The translations under genes and the position numbers were made by a program. A DNA stretch of 64,000 nucleotides, taken from Curtobacterium sp. MR_MD2014 (GTDB lineage Bacteria > Actinomycetota > Actinomycetes > Actinomycetales > Microbacteriaceae). The number at the start of each line of letters is the position of its first letter. Within the stretch, counting starts at the first letter, position 1. Location of the stretch: the NCBI RefSeq assembly GCF_000772085.1, contig NZ_CP009755.1, positions 1,984,001 to 2,048,000 of the forward strand, in the 5' to 3' direction. Below the pieces are notes generated by a model. It was not told the DNA's origin and ran no database searches. It saw only the letters and a program-made list of their open reading frames with translations. Positions 16,848 to 24,439 of the stretch are shown piece after piece.

Positions 16848-17819
16848 ATGACGAACACGACCGAAGTCCGGCCCGGAGCCGGCACCGCTGCACCCCGTGC
16901 GACGGGGGTCCGGGGTGTGGTGTCCCGGCACCCGCTCGCCTCCTTCGCCACCCTGGCGCTCGGCCTCAGCTGGCTCGCGTGGGTGCCCTACATCCTGAGC
17001 CCGCACGGCCTGGGCGTGTGGGACCTGCACTTCCCGGAGTTCCTCGGCACGGCCCAGTTCACCGGGATCCTGCCCGGCGCGCTCCTCGGCCCGCTCGGCG
17101 GTGCGTTCGTGGTGACCGCTCTCGCCGACGGCCGTCCGGGGCTGCGGCGCTGGGTCGGTCGGCTCTGGCGGTGGCGGGTCTCCTGGTACTGGTACGCACT
17201 GGCACTGGTCGGCGTCCCGGCGCTCATCGTCCTGACGGGTCTGCCGTTCTCCGGCGGGAACGTCCAGGCGCCGACCGCCCTCGCCCTGCTCGCCCTCGTG
17301 CCGGGTCTCGTGGTGCAGCTGTTCACCACCGGCCTGTCGGAGGAGCCCGGCTGGCGCGACTTCGCCCTCCCCCGACTGCAGGACCGCTTCGGCCCGCTCG
17401 GTGCCGCCGCGGTGCTCGGTCCGCTGTGGGCGCTGTGGCACATGCCGCTGTACCTGTCGGACTGGGGCGGGTGGCCGGACGCGCACTGGTCGGAGCCGGT
17501 CGTCTTCGCGCTCTTCACGATCACGTTCAACGTCGTGATGACGTGGGTGTTCAACCGCACCGGTGAGAGCCTGCCGATCGCACTGCTGCTGCACGTCGGC
17601 GTGAACAACACCATCTCCACCCTGTGGGCGGACATGTACCCGGGGATGACCGCGGGCACGATGATGCACGGGCTCACGATCGTCTCGACGGTGGCCGCCG
17701 CCGTCCTGCTGGTCGCCACCCGGGGCCGGCTCGGGTACGACCGCCGGCCGGGAGGCACGGACCACCTCTCCGCGTCGGCCTCCGCCCGCCTCGTAGGATC
17801 GAACGATGGCACCCGCTGA
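16848..17819 (+). CDS. CPBP family intramembrane glutamic protease
   Basis: 323 aa, polytopic. The CPBP/Abi motifs are in order: EEPGWRDFAL (EExxxR) near residue 165, FxxxH-type LWALWHMPLY, and HxxxN as LHVGVNN. This is a membrane-embedded protease of the CAAX-processing/bacteriocin-immunity group. Its targets are unknown. Its last 14 bases overlap the start of the downstream sensor kinase, so regulatory linkage is possible. Confidence 0.88.
   Translation: MTNTTEVRPGAGTAAPRATGVRGVVSRHPLASFATLALGLSWLAWVPYILSPHGLGVWDLHFPEFLGTAQFTGILPGALLGPLGGAFVVTALADGRPGLRRWVGRLWRWRVSWYWYALALVGVPALIVLTGLPFSGGNVQAPTALALLALVPGLVVQLFTTGLSEEPGWRDFALPRLQDRFGPLGAAAVLGPLWALWHMPLYLSDWGGWPDAHWSEPVVFALFTITFNVVMTWVFNRTGESLPIALLLHVGVNNTISTLWADMYPGMTAGTMMHGLTIVSTVAAAVLLVATRGRLGYDRRPGGTDHLSASASARLVGSNDGTR
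17794..17799 (+). promoter_or_regulatory. -10 element, leaderless start of sensor kinase
   Basis: TAGGAT lies six bases before the ATG at 17806, inside the end of the CPBP gene. It allows the two-component pair to be expressed without the protease gene. Confidence 0.5.
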
Positions 17820-19197
17820 AGCGAGTGCGGCTCGCGTCGCCGCCGACCCCCGCACCGCGCGGGAGGTCGACGGCGGCCGCCGCCTGCGCCGCGCCGACGT
17901 CCTGGTCGCGGTCGCCACCGCGGTCGTCTCGCTCGCGCTGCTGCTCGGGCTGCCGTACCTCGACGCCGTCGACCCGGACACGATCGGACACCCGCTCTCG
18001 GCTCCCGAGGTCGGCAGCGCCGACTGGACCGCGGTCGCACTCGGGCTCCTGGTCCAGTCCGCGGTCCTGTTGGCTGCTCGTCGACTCCCCCGGGCGGTCC
18101 TCCTCGCGGTCGCCGCCGTCCCCGTCCTCGTGGTCGCCGTCACCTCCGGCGGGGACCTGTTCGGCCTCACCGCGCTCCCCGTCGTCGTGGCGGTGGTGCT
18201 CGCTGCCCTCCGGGTGCCGCTCACCAGGCTCTGGCCGTCGGTCGTCGGGGCGGCGGCACTCGTGTCCGCCGGCACCGCGGGCAACTGGATCGAGCTGAAC
18301 GGAGCGCTGTCCGGCCGTTCCCTCGCCGACGCGCTCGGTGACGCGCTCCCCCAGGGCGTCACGCAGGCCATCGGGGCCGTCGGGCTCCCGGTCGTCGTGG
18401 CGCTCGTGGTGCGGTCCCGGCGCGAGGTCCGGGCCGCGAGGGACGCCGAGGTCGCCGCCCGGACCGCGGAGGCCTCCGCCGCGGTCCGCGAGCAGGACGC
18501 CCGGGTCGACGCAGCCGTGTCCCGCGAACGCGCGGCCATGGCGCGGGAGCTGCACGACATCGCGGCCCACCACCTGTCCGGGATCGCCCTCATGTCGGCC
18601 GTCATCGACCGGCAGATCGACACCGACCCGACCGCGGCGCACGAGGGCGTCCGTCAGGTGCGGGAGCAGAGCACCGCGGTGCTCGAGGACCTCCGTCGCC
18701 TGGTCGGCCTGCTGCGGGACGACGCCCCCGCGGAACGTGCCGTCGAGACCGTCGCGGGCATCGTGGACCTGGTCGAGCGTGCCCGGTACCGGTCGGACGT
18801 GCGGCTCGAGGTCCTCCGCGGTGCGCACGAGGTCGCCGAGGGCGTCGGGCCCCTGGCGCAGCTCGCGGCCTACCGCACCGCGCAGGAGGCACTGGCGAAC
18901 GCCGCCCTGCACGCACCCGGCGCCGTCGTCACGGTCACGCTCGACGACCGTGCAGTCGACCACCTGGAGCTGACCGTCGAGAACGCCGCACCCGCGGTGT
19001 CCGCGCCGAGCGCGGACGCTCCCGCTGGACCGGGCGAGCCGACCCCGGAGGGTCCGGGAGCAGGCGGCAACGGACTGCGCGGGATGCGTGAGCGGGCGGA
19101 CCTGGTGGGGGCGCGCCTCCAGACCGGGACCACACCGGACGGCGGCTGGGTCGTGACGCTGCGACTCGGACGCGAGACGCCCGAGGTGACCCGGTGA
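17806..19197 (+). CDS. Sensor histidine kinase (NarL-system, HisKA_3)
   Basis: 463 aa. The N-terminal half has several hydrophobic segments, probably four or more helices and no large periplasmic domain, so it may sense the membrane. The dimerisation/phosphoacceptor helix is AMARELHDIAAHHLSG with His250. The HATPase_c domain holds NAALHAPG and GNGLRGMRERADLVG. It phosphorylates the coupled regulator at 19194, whose start overlaps its stop as GTGA. Signal unknown. Confidence 0.92.
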   Translation: MAPAEASAARVAADPRTAREVDGGRRLRRADVLVAVATAVVSLALLLGLPYLDAVDPDTIGHPLSAPEVGSADWTAVALGLLVQSAVLLAARRLPRAVLLAVAAVPVLVVAVTSGGDLFGLTALPVVVAVVLAALRVPLTRLWPSVVGAAALVSAGTAGNWIELNGALSGRSLADALGDALPQGVTQAIGAVGLPVVVALVVRSRREVRAARDAEVAARTAEASAAVREQDARVDAAVSRERAAMARELHDIAAHHLSGIALMSAVIDRQIDTDPTAAHEGVRQVREQSTAVLEDLRRLVGLLRDDAPAERAVETVAGIVDLVERARYRSDVRLEVLRGAHEVAEGVGPLAQLAAYRTAQEALANAALHAPGAVVTVTLDDRAVDHLELTVENAAPAVSAPSADAPAGPGEPTPEGPGAGGNGLRGMRERADLVGARLQTGTTPDGGWVVTLRLGRETPEVTR

Positions 19198-19862
19198 TCC
19201 GGGTCCTGGTGGCGGACGACCAGCCGCTCGTCCGGGCGGGGGTGTCGGCGCTCCTGGCGGCCGAACCGGACGTCGAGGTGGTCGGCGTGGCGGCGGACGG
19301 CGGCGAGGCCCTCACGCTCGCACGGAGCACGCGGCCGGACGTGGCGGTGCTCGACATCCGGATGCCGGTCCGGAACGGCATCGAGGTGGCGCGGGAGCTC
19401 TGCGCTCCTGACGCGGACCCGGCGGTGCCGGTGCTGGTGCTGACGACCTTCGACCTCGACGACCTGGTGTTCGGGGCGCTCGAGGCGGGGGCGTCCGGGT
19501 TCCTGCTCAAGGACGCGGAGCCGGACGTCATCGTCGGTGCGGTGCGGCAGGTCGCCGCCGGGAACGGCACGATCGACCAGAGCCTGACGCGGCGGGTGCT
19601 GCGGGAGTTCGTGTCGCGGCGGAGCCTGCAGCCGGTGACGGGCGACCGGGCCTCGGAGCTGCTGACCGCGCGGGAGCGGGACGTGCTGCTGCTCCTCGCA
19701 CAGGGGATGTCGAACGAGGAGATCGCCGAGGCACTCGTCGTCGAGGTCTCCACGGTGAAGTCGCACCTGGCGCGGATGCTGCCGAAGCTCGGGGTGCGCT
19801 CGCGCCTGCAGGCGGTGGTCTGGGCGTACCAGAACCGCGTCGTGGCCGTCCCCGAGGGCTAG
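19194..19862 (+). CDS. LuxR/NarL-family response regulator
   Basis: 222 aa. A receiver domain with acidic DD at 8-9, phospho-acceptor Asp54 in VLDIRMP, and FLLKDA near residue 105. The C-terminal HTH is LTARERDVLLLLAQGMSNEEIAEALVV..., followed by STVKSHLARMLPKL. It is the partner of the kinase at 17806. Its stop TAG shares the palindrome CTAG with the stop of the convergent gene. Confidence 0.93.
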   Translation: MIRVLVADDQPLVRAGVSALLAAEPDVEVVGVAADGGEALTLARSTRPDVAVLDIRMPVRNGIEVARELCAPDADPAVPVLVLTTFDLDDLVFGALEAGASGFLLKDAEPDVIVGAVRQVAAGNGTIDQSLTRRVLREFVSRRSLQPVTGDRASELLTARERDVLLLLAQGMSNEEIAEALVVEVSTVKSHLARMLPKLGVRSRLQAVVWAYQNRVVAVPEG

Positions 19863-20680
19863 GCGCCCGCGAGGCAGTGCGCCAGGACCGCCTGCTGCAC
19901 CGGCAGGAGCGCACGCTTCGCCCCGTGCCCCACGAAGGCCGGGCTCGCGATCGCGTCCGCGCTGACCTCGCGTCCACGGACGAACGGCGGGCACGGGGCG
20001 AAGCGCACCCCGTCGGGCGCGAGCGCCAGGACGTCCGCGGTGACCCGGTAGGGCTCGAGCGCGGCGGCGTGGCGACCGGGTCCGTCGGTCACGACGACGT
20101 CCGCGTCGGCCATCGCCCCGGCGAGGTCCTCCGTCCACACCACGTCGGGCGCTCCCAGTCCTTCGGGGCAGCACTGGAGCAGGTCGAAGCCGAACAGTCG
20201 CGACGCCTCGGCCCAGGCGCGCGCGATGTTGCCGTCGGCGCCGACGAACCGCACCCGGAGCGACCCGACGGCGCGCCCGCGGGTGAGTGCCCACAGGTCG
20301 GCGAGCACCTCGCACGGGTGGTTGACGCTCGTCATGGCGTTCACGACGGGCACCGCGTCGGCAGCAGCGAGCGCCTCGAGGACGGACAGGTCCCGGTGCC
20401 GGACGACGAGCACGTCGACGAAGTCCGCGAGGTACCGGGCGACGTCCTCGTGTGCCTCGTCCTTGTCGAGCGACTCCGGCGGGAACACGATCGGCTGGAG
20501 TCCGGCGAGCGCCGCACCCCGCTCGAAGGACGCCCTCGTGCGCAGGCTCGTCGGCGGGAAGAACACCGCCGCAGCCCCGTCCAGCACGGGTCCGGTGCCC
20601 TGCTCGTACGCGCGGGCGAGGGCGAACACCGCGTCGGTGTCGTCGGTGGTCCAGTCGTCGAGTCGCAGGAGGTGGCGCAC
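19859..20680 (-). CDS. Ornithine/aspartate carbamoyltransferase-family protein
   Basis: 273 aa from the GTG at 20680. The carbamoyl-phosphate site is PPTSLRTRASFE (Ser45-Arg-Thr-Arg), matching STRTR-type loops. The second motif reads HPCEVLADL (121-124) where OTC has HPCQ/HPTQ. The C-terminal HCLP-type loop is replaced by FAPCPPFVRGREV. The protein is about 35-40 residues shorter than usual OTC and lies away from arginine genes, so it may carbamoylate another amine. TAGCGT six bases upstream supports the start. Confidence 0.8.
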   Translation of the reverse strand: MRHLLRLDDWTTDDTDAVFALARAYEQGTGPVLDGAAAVFFPPTSLRTRASFERGAALAGLQPIVFPPESLDKDEAHEDVARYLADFVDVLVVRHRDLSVLEALAAADAVPVVNAMTSVNHPCEVLADLWALTRGRAVGSLRVRFVGADGNIARAWAEASRLFGFDLLQCCPEGLGAPDVVWTEDLAGAMADADVVVTDGPGRHAAALEPYRVTADVLALAPDGVRFAPCPPFVRGREVSADAIASPAFVGHGAKRALLPVQQAVLAHCLAGA

Positions 20681-20686
20681 CTCGCC

Positions 20687-20692
20687 ACGCTA
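20687..20692 (-). promoter_or_regulatory. -10 element, leaderless start of carbamoyltransferase gene
   Basis: TAGCGT on the minus strand lies six bases before the GTG at 20680. Confidence 0.5.
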
Positions 20693-20700
20693 GGGGGCGG

Positions 20701-21402
20701 TCACCGCCGTCCGGTGCCCGACGCCCCGTGCAGGGCCGACAGCACGGAGGACCGGACCGCGGCACCGCCGTCGCGGGCCGGGTCGACCAGGACCGCGCGC
20801 ATCCCCGCAGCACGTGCCCCGGCGACGTCACGCTGCGGGTCGTCGCCGACGAACAGGCACGCGGCGGCCGGCACGCCGAGCTCGTCGGCGACCTGCTCGA
20901 ACGCGCGTCGGTCCGGCTTGGCCACCCCGATCCGCTCCGACGTGCACACGACGTCGACGAGGTCCGACAGCCCCGTGGCGGCGAGCTTGTCGCGCTGCTG
21001 CTCCTCGGTCCCGTTCGTCAGGACACCGACGGGCCGGTCGGCGTCGCGGACCGCGCGCAGGAGCGGAGCACTCCCGGGGAACGGACGCCAGGCGCCCCGG
21101 TACGCGGCGAGGTAGCGGCCGAACAGGAGGTCGAGCTCGTGCGGGTCGTGCGGTGGCCGGAGCCCGGCGAGGGGCAGGACCTCGACGAGCCGGGCTCGAC
21201 GCTGCTCGGCGAAGTCGACCTCCCCGCGTCGCCACCGCTCGAAGTGCCGTTCCTCCGCCTCGGCCCACGCGGCCCGCAGGCGGTCGGTCGCGGCGACACC
21301 GAGCGCGCCGAGGAGGTCGTCGACGGCTCGCGCCGCTGCTCCCGCGTGGTCGAACAGGGTGCCGTCGAGGTCGAACACCACGGCACGGACGTCGAGGGTC
21401 AT
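20701..21402 (-). CDS. HAD-superfamily phosphatase
   Basis: 233 aa. Motif I VVFDLDGTLFDHAG, motif II GVLTNGTEEQ, the Lys in GVAKPDRRAF, and motif III FVGDDPQRDVAGARAAGM are all present, giving a complete HAD-IA hydrolase active site. An alpha-helical cap lies between motifs I and II. The ATG overlaps the stop of the upstream quinone reductase gene by four bases. Substrate unknown. Confidence 0.9.
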   Translation of the reverse strand: MTLDVRAVVFDLDGTLFDHAGAAARAVDDLLGALGVAATDRLRAAWAEAEERHFERWRRGEVDFAEQRRARLVEVLPLAGLRPPHDPHELDLLFGRYLAAYRGAWRPFPGSAPLLRAVRDADRPVGVLTNGTEEQQRDKLAATGLSDLVDVVCTSERIGVAKPDRRAFEQVADELGVPAAACLFVGDDPQRDVAGARAAGMRAVLVDPARDGGAAVRSSVLSALHGASGTGRR

Positions 21403-21995
21403 CCCCGCACCGCGTCGACGACCCGTCCGACCGCGGCCGCGACGGCCCGCTCGCGCACGGTGGTGTCCTCGTGCTCGGACTCGTGGACGAACGCCGTCGC
21501 CCCGCGGGCCGCGCCGCAGAAGTCCACGAGGCCGTGCTCGAGCTGCGTCCGCAGTGCCTGCTCGTACCCGTGCCGCTCGTAGACCCCGGCGTCGTCCCCG
21601 GCGATCGGCAGCAGGTGCACCGTCAGTCGGCCGAGCCGACGGTCGATGCGCCCGTCCTCGCCGACGCCGAAGGCCCACCCGTTCACGAACACCCGGTCGA
21701 GCCAGCCCTTGAGCAGCGCGGGCACCGACCACCACCACACCGGGAACACGAGCACGAGGTGGTCGATCCCGTCGAGGCGCGCCTGTTCGGCCGCGACGTC
21801 GGGCGCCGGGTCGGTCCCCGTCCGGTAGGTGTGCCGGTCGGCGGCGGTGAACCGGGGGTCGAAGCCCTCGGCGGCGAGGTCGGCGACCGTGACGGGGCCC
21901 GCGCCGGCGGCGTCGAGCGCCGCCTCGAGGCGGTGGGCGACGGCGAGCGTCAGCGAGTCGGGGTCCGGGTGGGCGGTCACGATGAGCGTCGACAC
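21399..21995 (-). CDS. NAD(P)H quinone oxidoreductase, flavodoxin-like fold
   Basis: 198 aa from the GTG at 21995; 13 more in-frame residues exist upstream but begin with an unlikely CysArgCysTrp-rich stretch. MSTLIVTAHPDPDSLT is the flavodoxin_2/KefF FMN site, and VLVFPVWWWSVPALLKGWLDRVF is the family signature. It likely reduces quinones by two electrons or acts as a KefF-like ancillary protein. It is cotranscribed with the HAD gene. CAGGAT six bases upstream is a weak leaderless -10. Confidence 0.88.
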   Translation of the reverse strand: MSTLIVTAHPDPDSLTLAVAHRLEAALDAAGAGPVTVADLAAEGFDPRFTAADRHTYRTGTDPAPDVAAEQARLDGIDHLVLVFPVWWWSVPALLKGWLDRVFVNGWAFGVGEDGRIDRRLGRLTVHLLPIAGDDAGVYERHGYEQALRTQLEHGLVDFCGAARGATAFVHESEHEDTTVRERAVAAAVGRVVDAVRG

Positions 21996-22035
21996 GGCTC
22001 GATCCTGCCAGCAGCGGGTGCACGGACGCCCCACC

Positions 22036-22077
22036 GGACGGGAGGCGCGGTGCGGGCCGGCACCGCGCCTCCCGTCC
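22036..22077. terminator. Perfect 18-bp hairpin (GGGAGGC family)
   Basis: GGACGGGAGGCGCGGTGC pairs without mismatch with GCACCGCGCCTCCCGTCC around a 6-base loop. It follows the stop of the 3-hydroxyacyl-CoA dehydrogenase gene (minus strand) and is probably its terminator. There is no U-tract. It is a clear member of the dispersed element family. Confidence 0.7.
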
Positions 22078-22095
22078 CGGCGGGTGGGGACGACG

Positions 22096-22959
22096 TCAGT
22101 CGTCGTAGCGGTAGAAGCCCTGTCCGGTCTTCACGCCGAGACGGCCGGCGTCGACGTGCTCGCGCAGCAGGCGACGCGGACCCTCCGGCAGGCGCGGGTC
22201 CTCGGCCGCGTAGTGCTCCTCGATGTCGAGGACCACGTCGAGGCCGACCTGGTCCATCATCCGGAAGGGCCCGGCCGGTGCGCCGCTGTTCACCTGCCAC
22301 ATGGCGTCGACGTCCTCGGGCGTGGAGACGCCGTCGGCGACGACCGCGAGCGCCTCGCGCTTGATGGCCGCCCAGATGCGGTTGAAGATGAAGCCGGTCG
22401 ACTCGCGGCGGGCCAGGAACGGGTGGACGCCGTAGCGGGGCAGCGCCTCGAGCAGCAGGTCGATCACGGCGGGGTCGGTCTGGCCGTCGCTCATCAGGTC
22501 GACGGCGTTCTGCTGCGGCGGCATGTAGAAGTGCACGTTGAGGACGCGCTCGGGGTGCGCGACCTCGTCGATCACCAGGCGGCTGGCGTACGAGGACGAG
22601 TTCGTCGCGAGGATCGTGTCCGCGGCGACCAGTGCGTCGAGCCGTCCGAACAGCGGGGTCTTCAGGTCCAGGCGCTCGGGCACGGCCTCGACGACGAGCC
22701 AGGCGTCGACCACCGCGGCCTCGAGGTCCGCCTCGCCACGGACCGTCCCCGCGGTCGCGCCGTCGCGCGCGGCCACGATCCCGGGCAGGGTCTCCTCGAC
22801 GTACGCGACGGCGGCGGCACGGACCTCCTCGGACAGGTCGTGGATCCGGACCTCGGCACCGCCGCTGGCGAACATCAGGGCGATCCGGCGTCCGAGGGTG
22901 CCACCGCCGATCACGGTCACGGGGCGGTCGGCGGTGTCGCGGGGCGGCTGGTAGGGCAC
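22096..22959 (-). CDS. 3-hydroxyacyl-CoA dehydrogenase (NAD-dependent)
   Basis: 287 aa from the GTG at 22959, chosen because AGCAGGA precedes it. The Rossmann site is VTVIGGGTLGRRIALMFA. The catalytic region NSSSYASRLV...HPERVLNVHFYMPPQ carries the H-P-x-x-x-x-x-H-F pattern of HCDH, and ESTGFIFNRIWAAIKREAL is the C-terminal dimer domain. It oxidises L-3-hydroxyacyl-CoA or a related hydroxy acid. It is divergent from the acetoacetate-decarboxylase-like gene, so both may serve one acyl/ketone pathway. Confidence 0.88.
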   Translation of the reverse strand: MPYQPPRDTADRPVTVIGGGTLGRRIALMFASGGAEVRIHDLSEEVRAAAVAYVEETLPGIVAARDGATAGTVRGEADLEAAVVDAWLVVEAVPERLDLKTPLFGRLDALVAADTILATNSSSYASRLVIDEVAHPERVLNVHFYMPPQQNAVDLMSDGQTDPAVIDLLLEALPRYGVHPFLARRESTGFIFNRIWAAIKREALAVVADGVSTPEDVDAMWQVNSGAPAGPFRMMDQVGLDVVLDIEEHYAAEDPRLPEGPRRLLREHVDAGRLGVKTGQGFYRYDD

Positions 22960-22993
22960 GGGTTCCTGCTCTCGGTCGAGTTCGGTACAGTTC

Positions 22994-23014
22994 GTATTCG
23001 ATACAGATCGTATC
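22994..23014. promoter_or_regulatory. Overlapping palindromic operators
   Basis: GTAT-TCG-ATAC (22994-23004) and GATAC-AGATC-GTATC (23000-23014) share the GATAC half-site. They lie between two divergent catabolic genes, with a TetR gene one gene away. The size and symmetry suit a TetR-family repressor controlling both directions. Confidence 0.6.
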
Positions 23015-23035
23015 CAAGTTCCGAAGGAGATGCGC

Positions 23036-23788
23036 ATGCGCGCCGACGACGTCCTCCAGCACCTGACCACCCCGCTCGCCGCGCCGGTCTACCCACTCCG
23101 GCCGACCCGGTTCACCGGCCGCGAGTACTTCAACGTCGTCTACCGCACCGACCCCGACGCGCTGCGCGCCGTGGTCCCGGAGCCGCTCGAGGTCACCGAA
23201 CCGCTCGTCCGGTTCGAGGTAATGAAGATGGGCGAGGTCGACGGGTACGGCCCGTACGTCGAGTCCGGGCAGGCGATCCAGGTCGAGCACGAGGGCGAAC
23301 GCGGCGAGTACCTGCACGCGATGTACCTCGACAATGCGGCCGCGACCCTCGCCGGCCGCGAGCTGAGCGCCTACCCGAAGGTCCTCGGCACGCCGGCGCT
23401 CCGCGTCGACCAGGGCGCGCTCGTCGGCACCCTCGACCGCGGGACCGAGCGGGTGGCCACCGCGACCATGGCGTACGAGTGGGAGCCGCTCGCCCACGAC
23501 GCCGCCCTGGCGGAGATCACCGTGCCGACCTTCATGGTGAAGCTGGTCCCGGACCTTCGGACCCAGCGCCACCTGGTGGCCGACCTCGTCCGCACCGAGA
23601 TCACCGACGTGAAAGTCGAGCAGGCCTGGACCGGACCCGCCCGACTCCAGCTGTTCGCACACGCCCTCGCGCCGATGGCGGACCTGCCGGTGCTCGAGGT
23701 CGTCCGCGCTTCGCACATCCTGACGGACCTGACCCTCGCCCCGGTGCGCACCGTGCACGACTACCTGGCCGACCGGCACTCGGCCTAG
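23036..23788 (+). CDS. Acetoacetate-decarboxylase-family protein
   Basis: 250 aa from the second ATG (23036), six bases after AAGGAG; an ATG at 23030 directly abuts that site and is less likely. With this start the Lys of SAYPKVLGTP is residue 115, the position of the Schiff-base lysine in clostridial acetoacetate decarboxylase. The surrounding EVMKMGEVDGYG and MYLDNAAATLAGRELSAYPK fit the family. It may decarboxylate or otherwise act on a beta-keto acid; many relatives are not true decarboxylases. Confidence 0.8.
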   Translation: MRADDVLQHLTTPLAAPVYPLRPTRFTGREYFNVVYRTDPDALRAVVPEPLEVTEPLVRFEVMKMGEVDGYGPYVESGQAIQVEHEGERGEYLHAMYLDNAAATLAGRELSAYPKVLGTPALRVDQGALVGTLDRGTERVATATMAYEWEPLAHDAALAEITVPTFMVKLVPDLRTQRHLVADLVRTEITDVKVEQAWTGPARLQLFAHALAPMADLPVLEVVRASHILTDLTLAPVRTVHDYLADRHSA

Positions 23789-23791
23789 CCT
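23786..23791 (+). promoter_or_regulatory. -10 element, leaderless start of TetR gene
   Basis: TAGCCT overlaps the stop codon of the preceding gene and lies six bases before the GTG at 23798. Confidence 0.45.
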
Positions 23792-23797
23792 GGAGCC

Positions 23798-24409
23798 GTG
23801 ACCGAACCAGCCGCACCGCGCGCCGTCCGCCGGCGGAGCAGCACCCGGGCGACGCTCATCGCGGCCGCGGAGGCGATCTTCCAGGAGACCGGGTCGACCT
23901 CGGTCAGCGTCGAGGCGGTCGTCGCCCGCGCCGGGTTCACGCGCGGGGCGTTCTACTCGAACTTCCGGACGGTCGACGAGCTGTTCTTCGCGGTCTACGA
24001 GCAGCAGGCCGAAGCCGTCTTCGCCGTGCTCGAACACGAGCTCGGCGCCGCACTCGACGGGCACCCGACGGTCGACGGGGTCGTGCAGGGTGTCGTGCAC
24101 GGCCTGCCGCCCGAGGACCGCTGGTACGCGATCCGCTCGGTGCTCACCACGCGCGCCCGGCACGACCCCGAGGTGAACGCCCTGCTCCGCGCGCACACCG
24201 ACCGGTTCCACGCGACGCTCCAGCCACTCCTCGTCGCAGCGTTGGAACGAGCCGGCCGGATCCCCACCGTCGACCCGGCGCTCTACACGCGTGCGGTGGT
24301 GGCAGCCCACGTCGGGGCGGTCAGCCAGAGCGTGCTGTTCGACGGGACGGACGCGGTGCGCGTTGCGGCGGTCGAGGGGTGCATCCTCGGGCTCACGCGC
24401 CCGGCCTGA
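23798..24409 (+). CDS. TetR-family transcriptional regulator
   Basis: 203 aa. The N-terminal HTH is seen in ATLIAAAEAIFQETGSTSVSVEAVVARAGFTRGAFYSNF, a canonical TetR recognition helix at about 45-65. The C-terminal ligand domain is unassigned. It follows the decarboxylase-like gene and is the natural candidate to bind the palindromes at 22994-23014. An acyl-CoA or ketone effector is a guess from its neighbours. Confidence 0.9.
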   Translation: MTEPAAPRAVRRRSSTRATLIAAAEAIFQETGSTSVSVEAVVARAGFTRGAFYSNFRTVDELFFAVYEQQAEAVFAVLEHELGAALDGHPTVDGVVQGVVHGLPPEDRWYAIRSVLTTRARHDPEVNALLRAHTDRFHATLQPLLVAALERAGRIPTVDPALYTRAVVAAHVGAVSQSVLFDGTDAVRVAAVEGCILGLTRPA

Positions 24410-24439
24410 GCGCCGTCCCGGCCGTGGGACGATTGCCGG

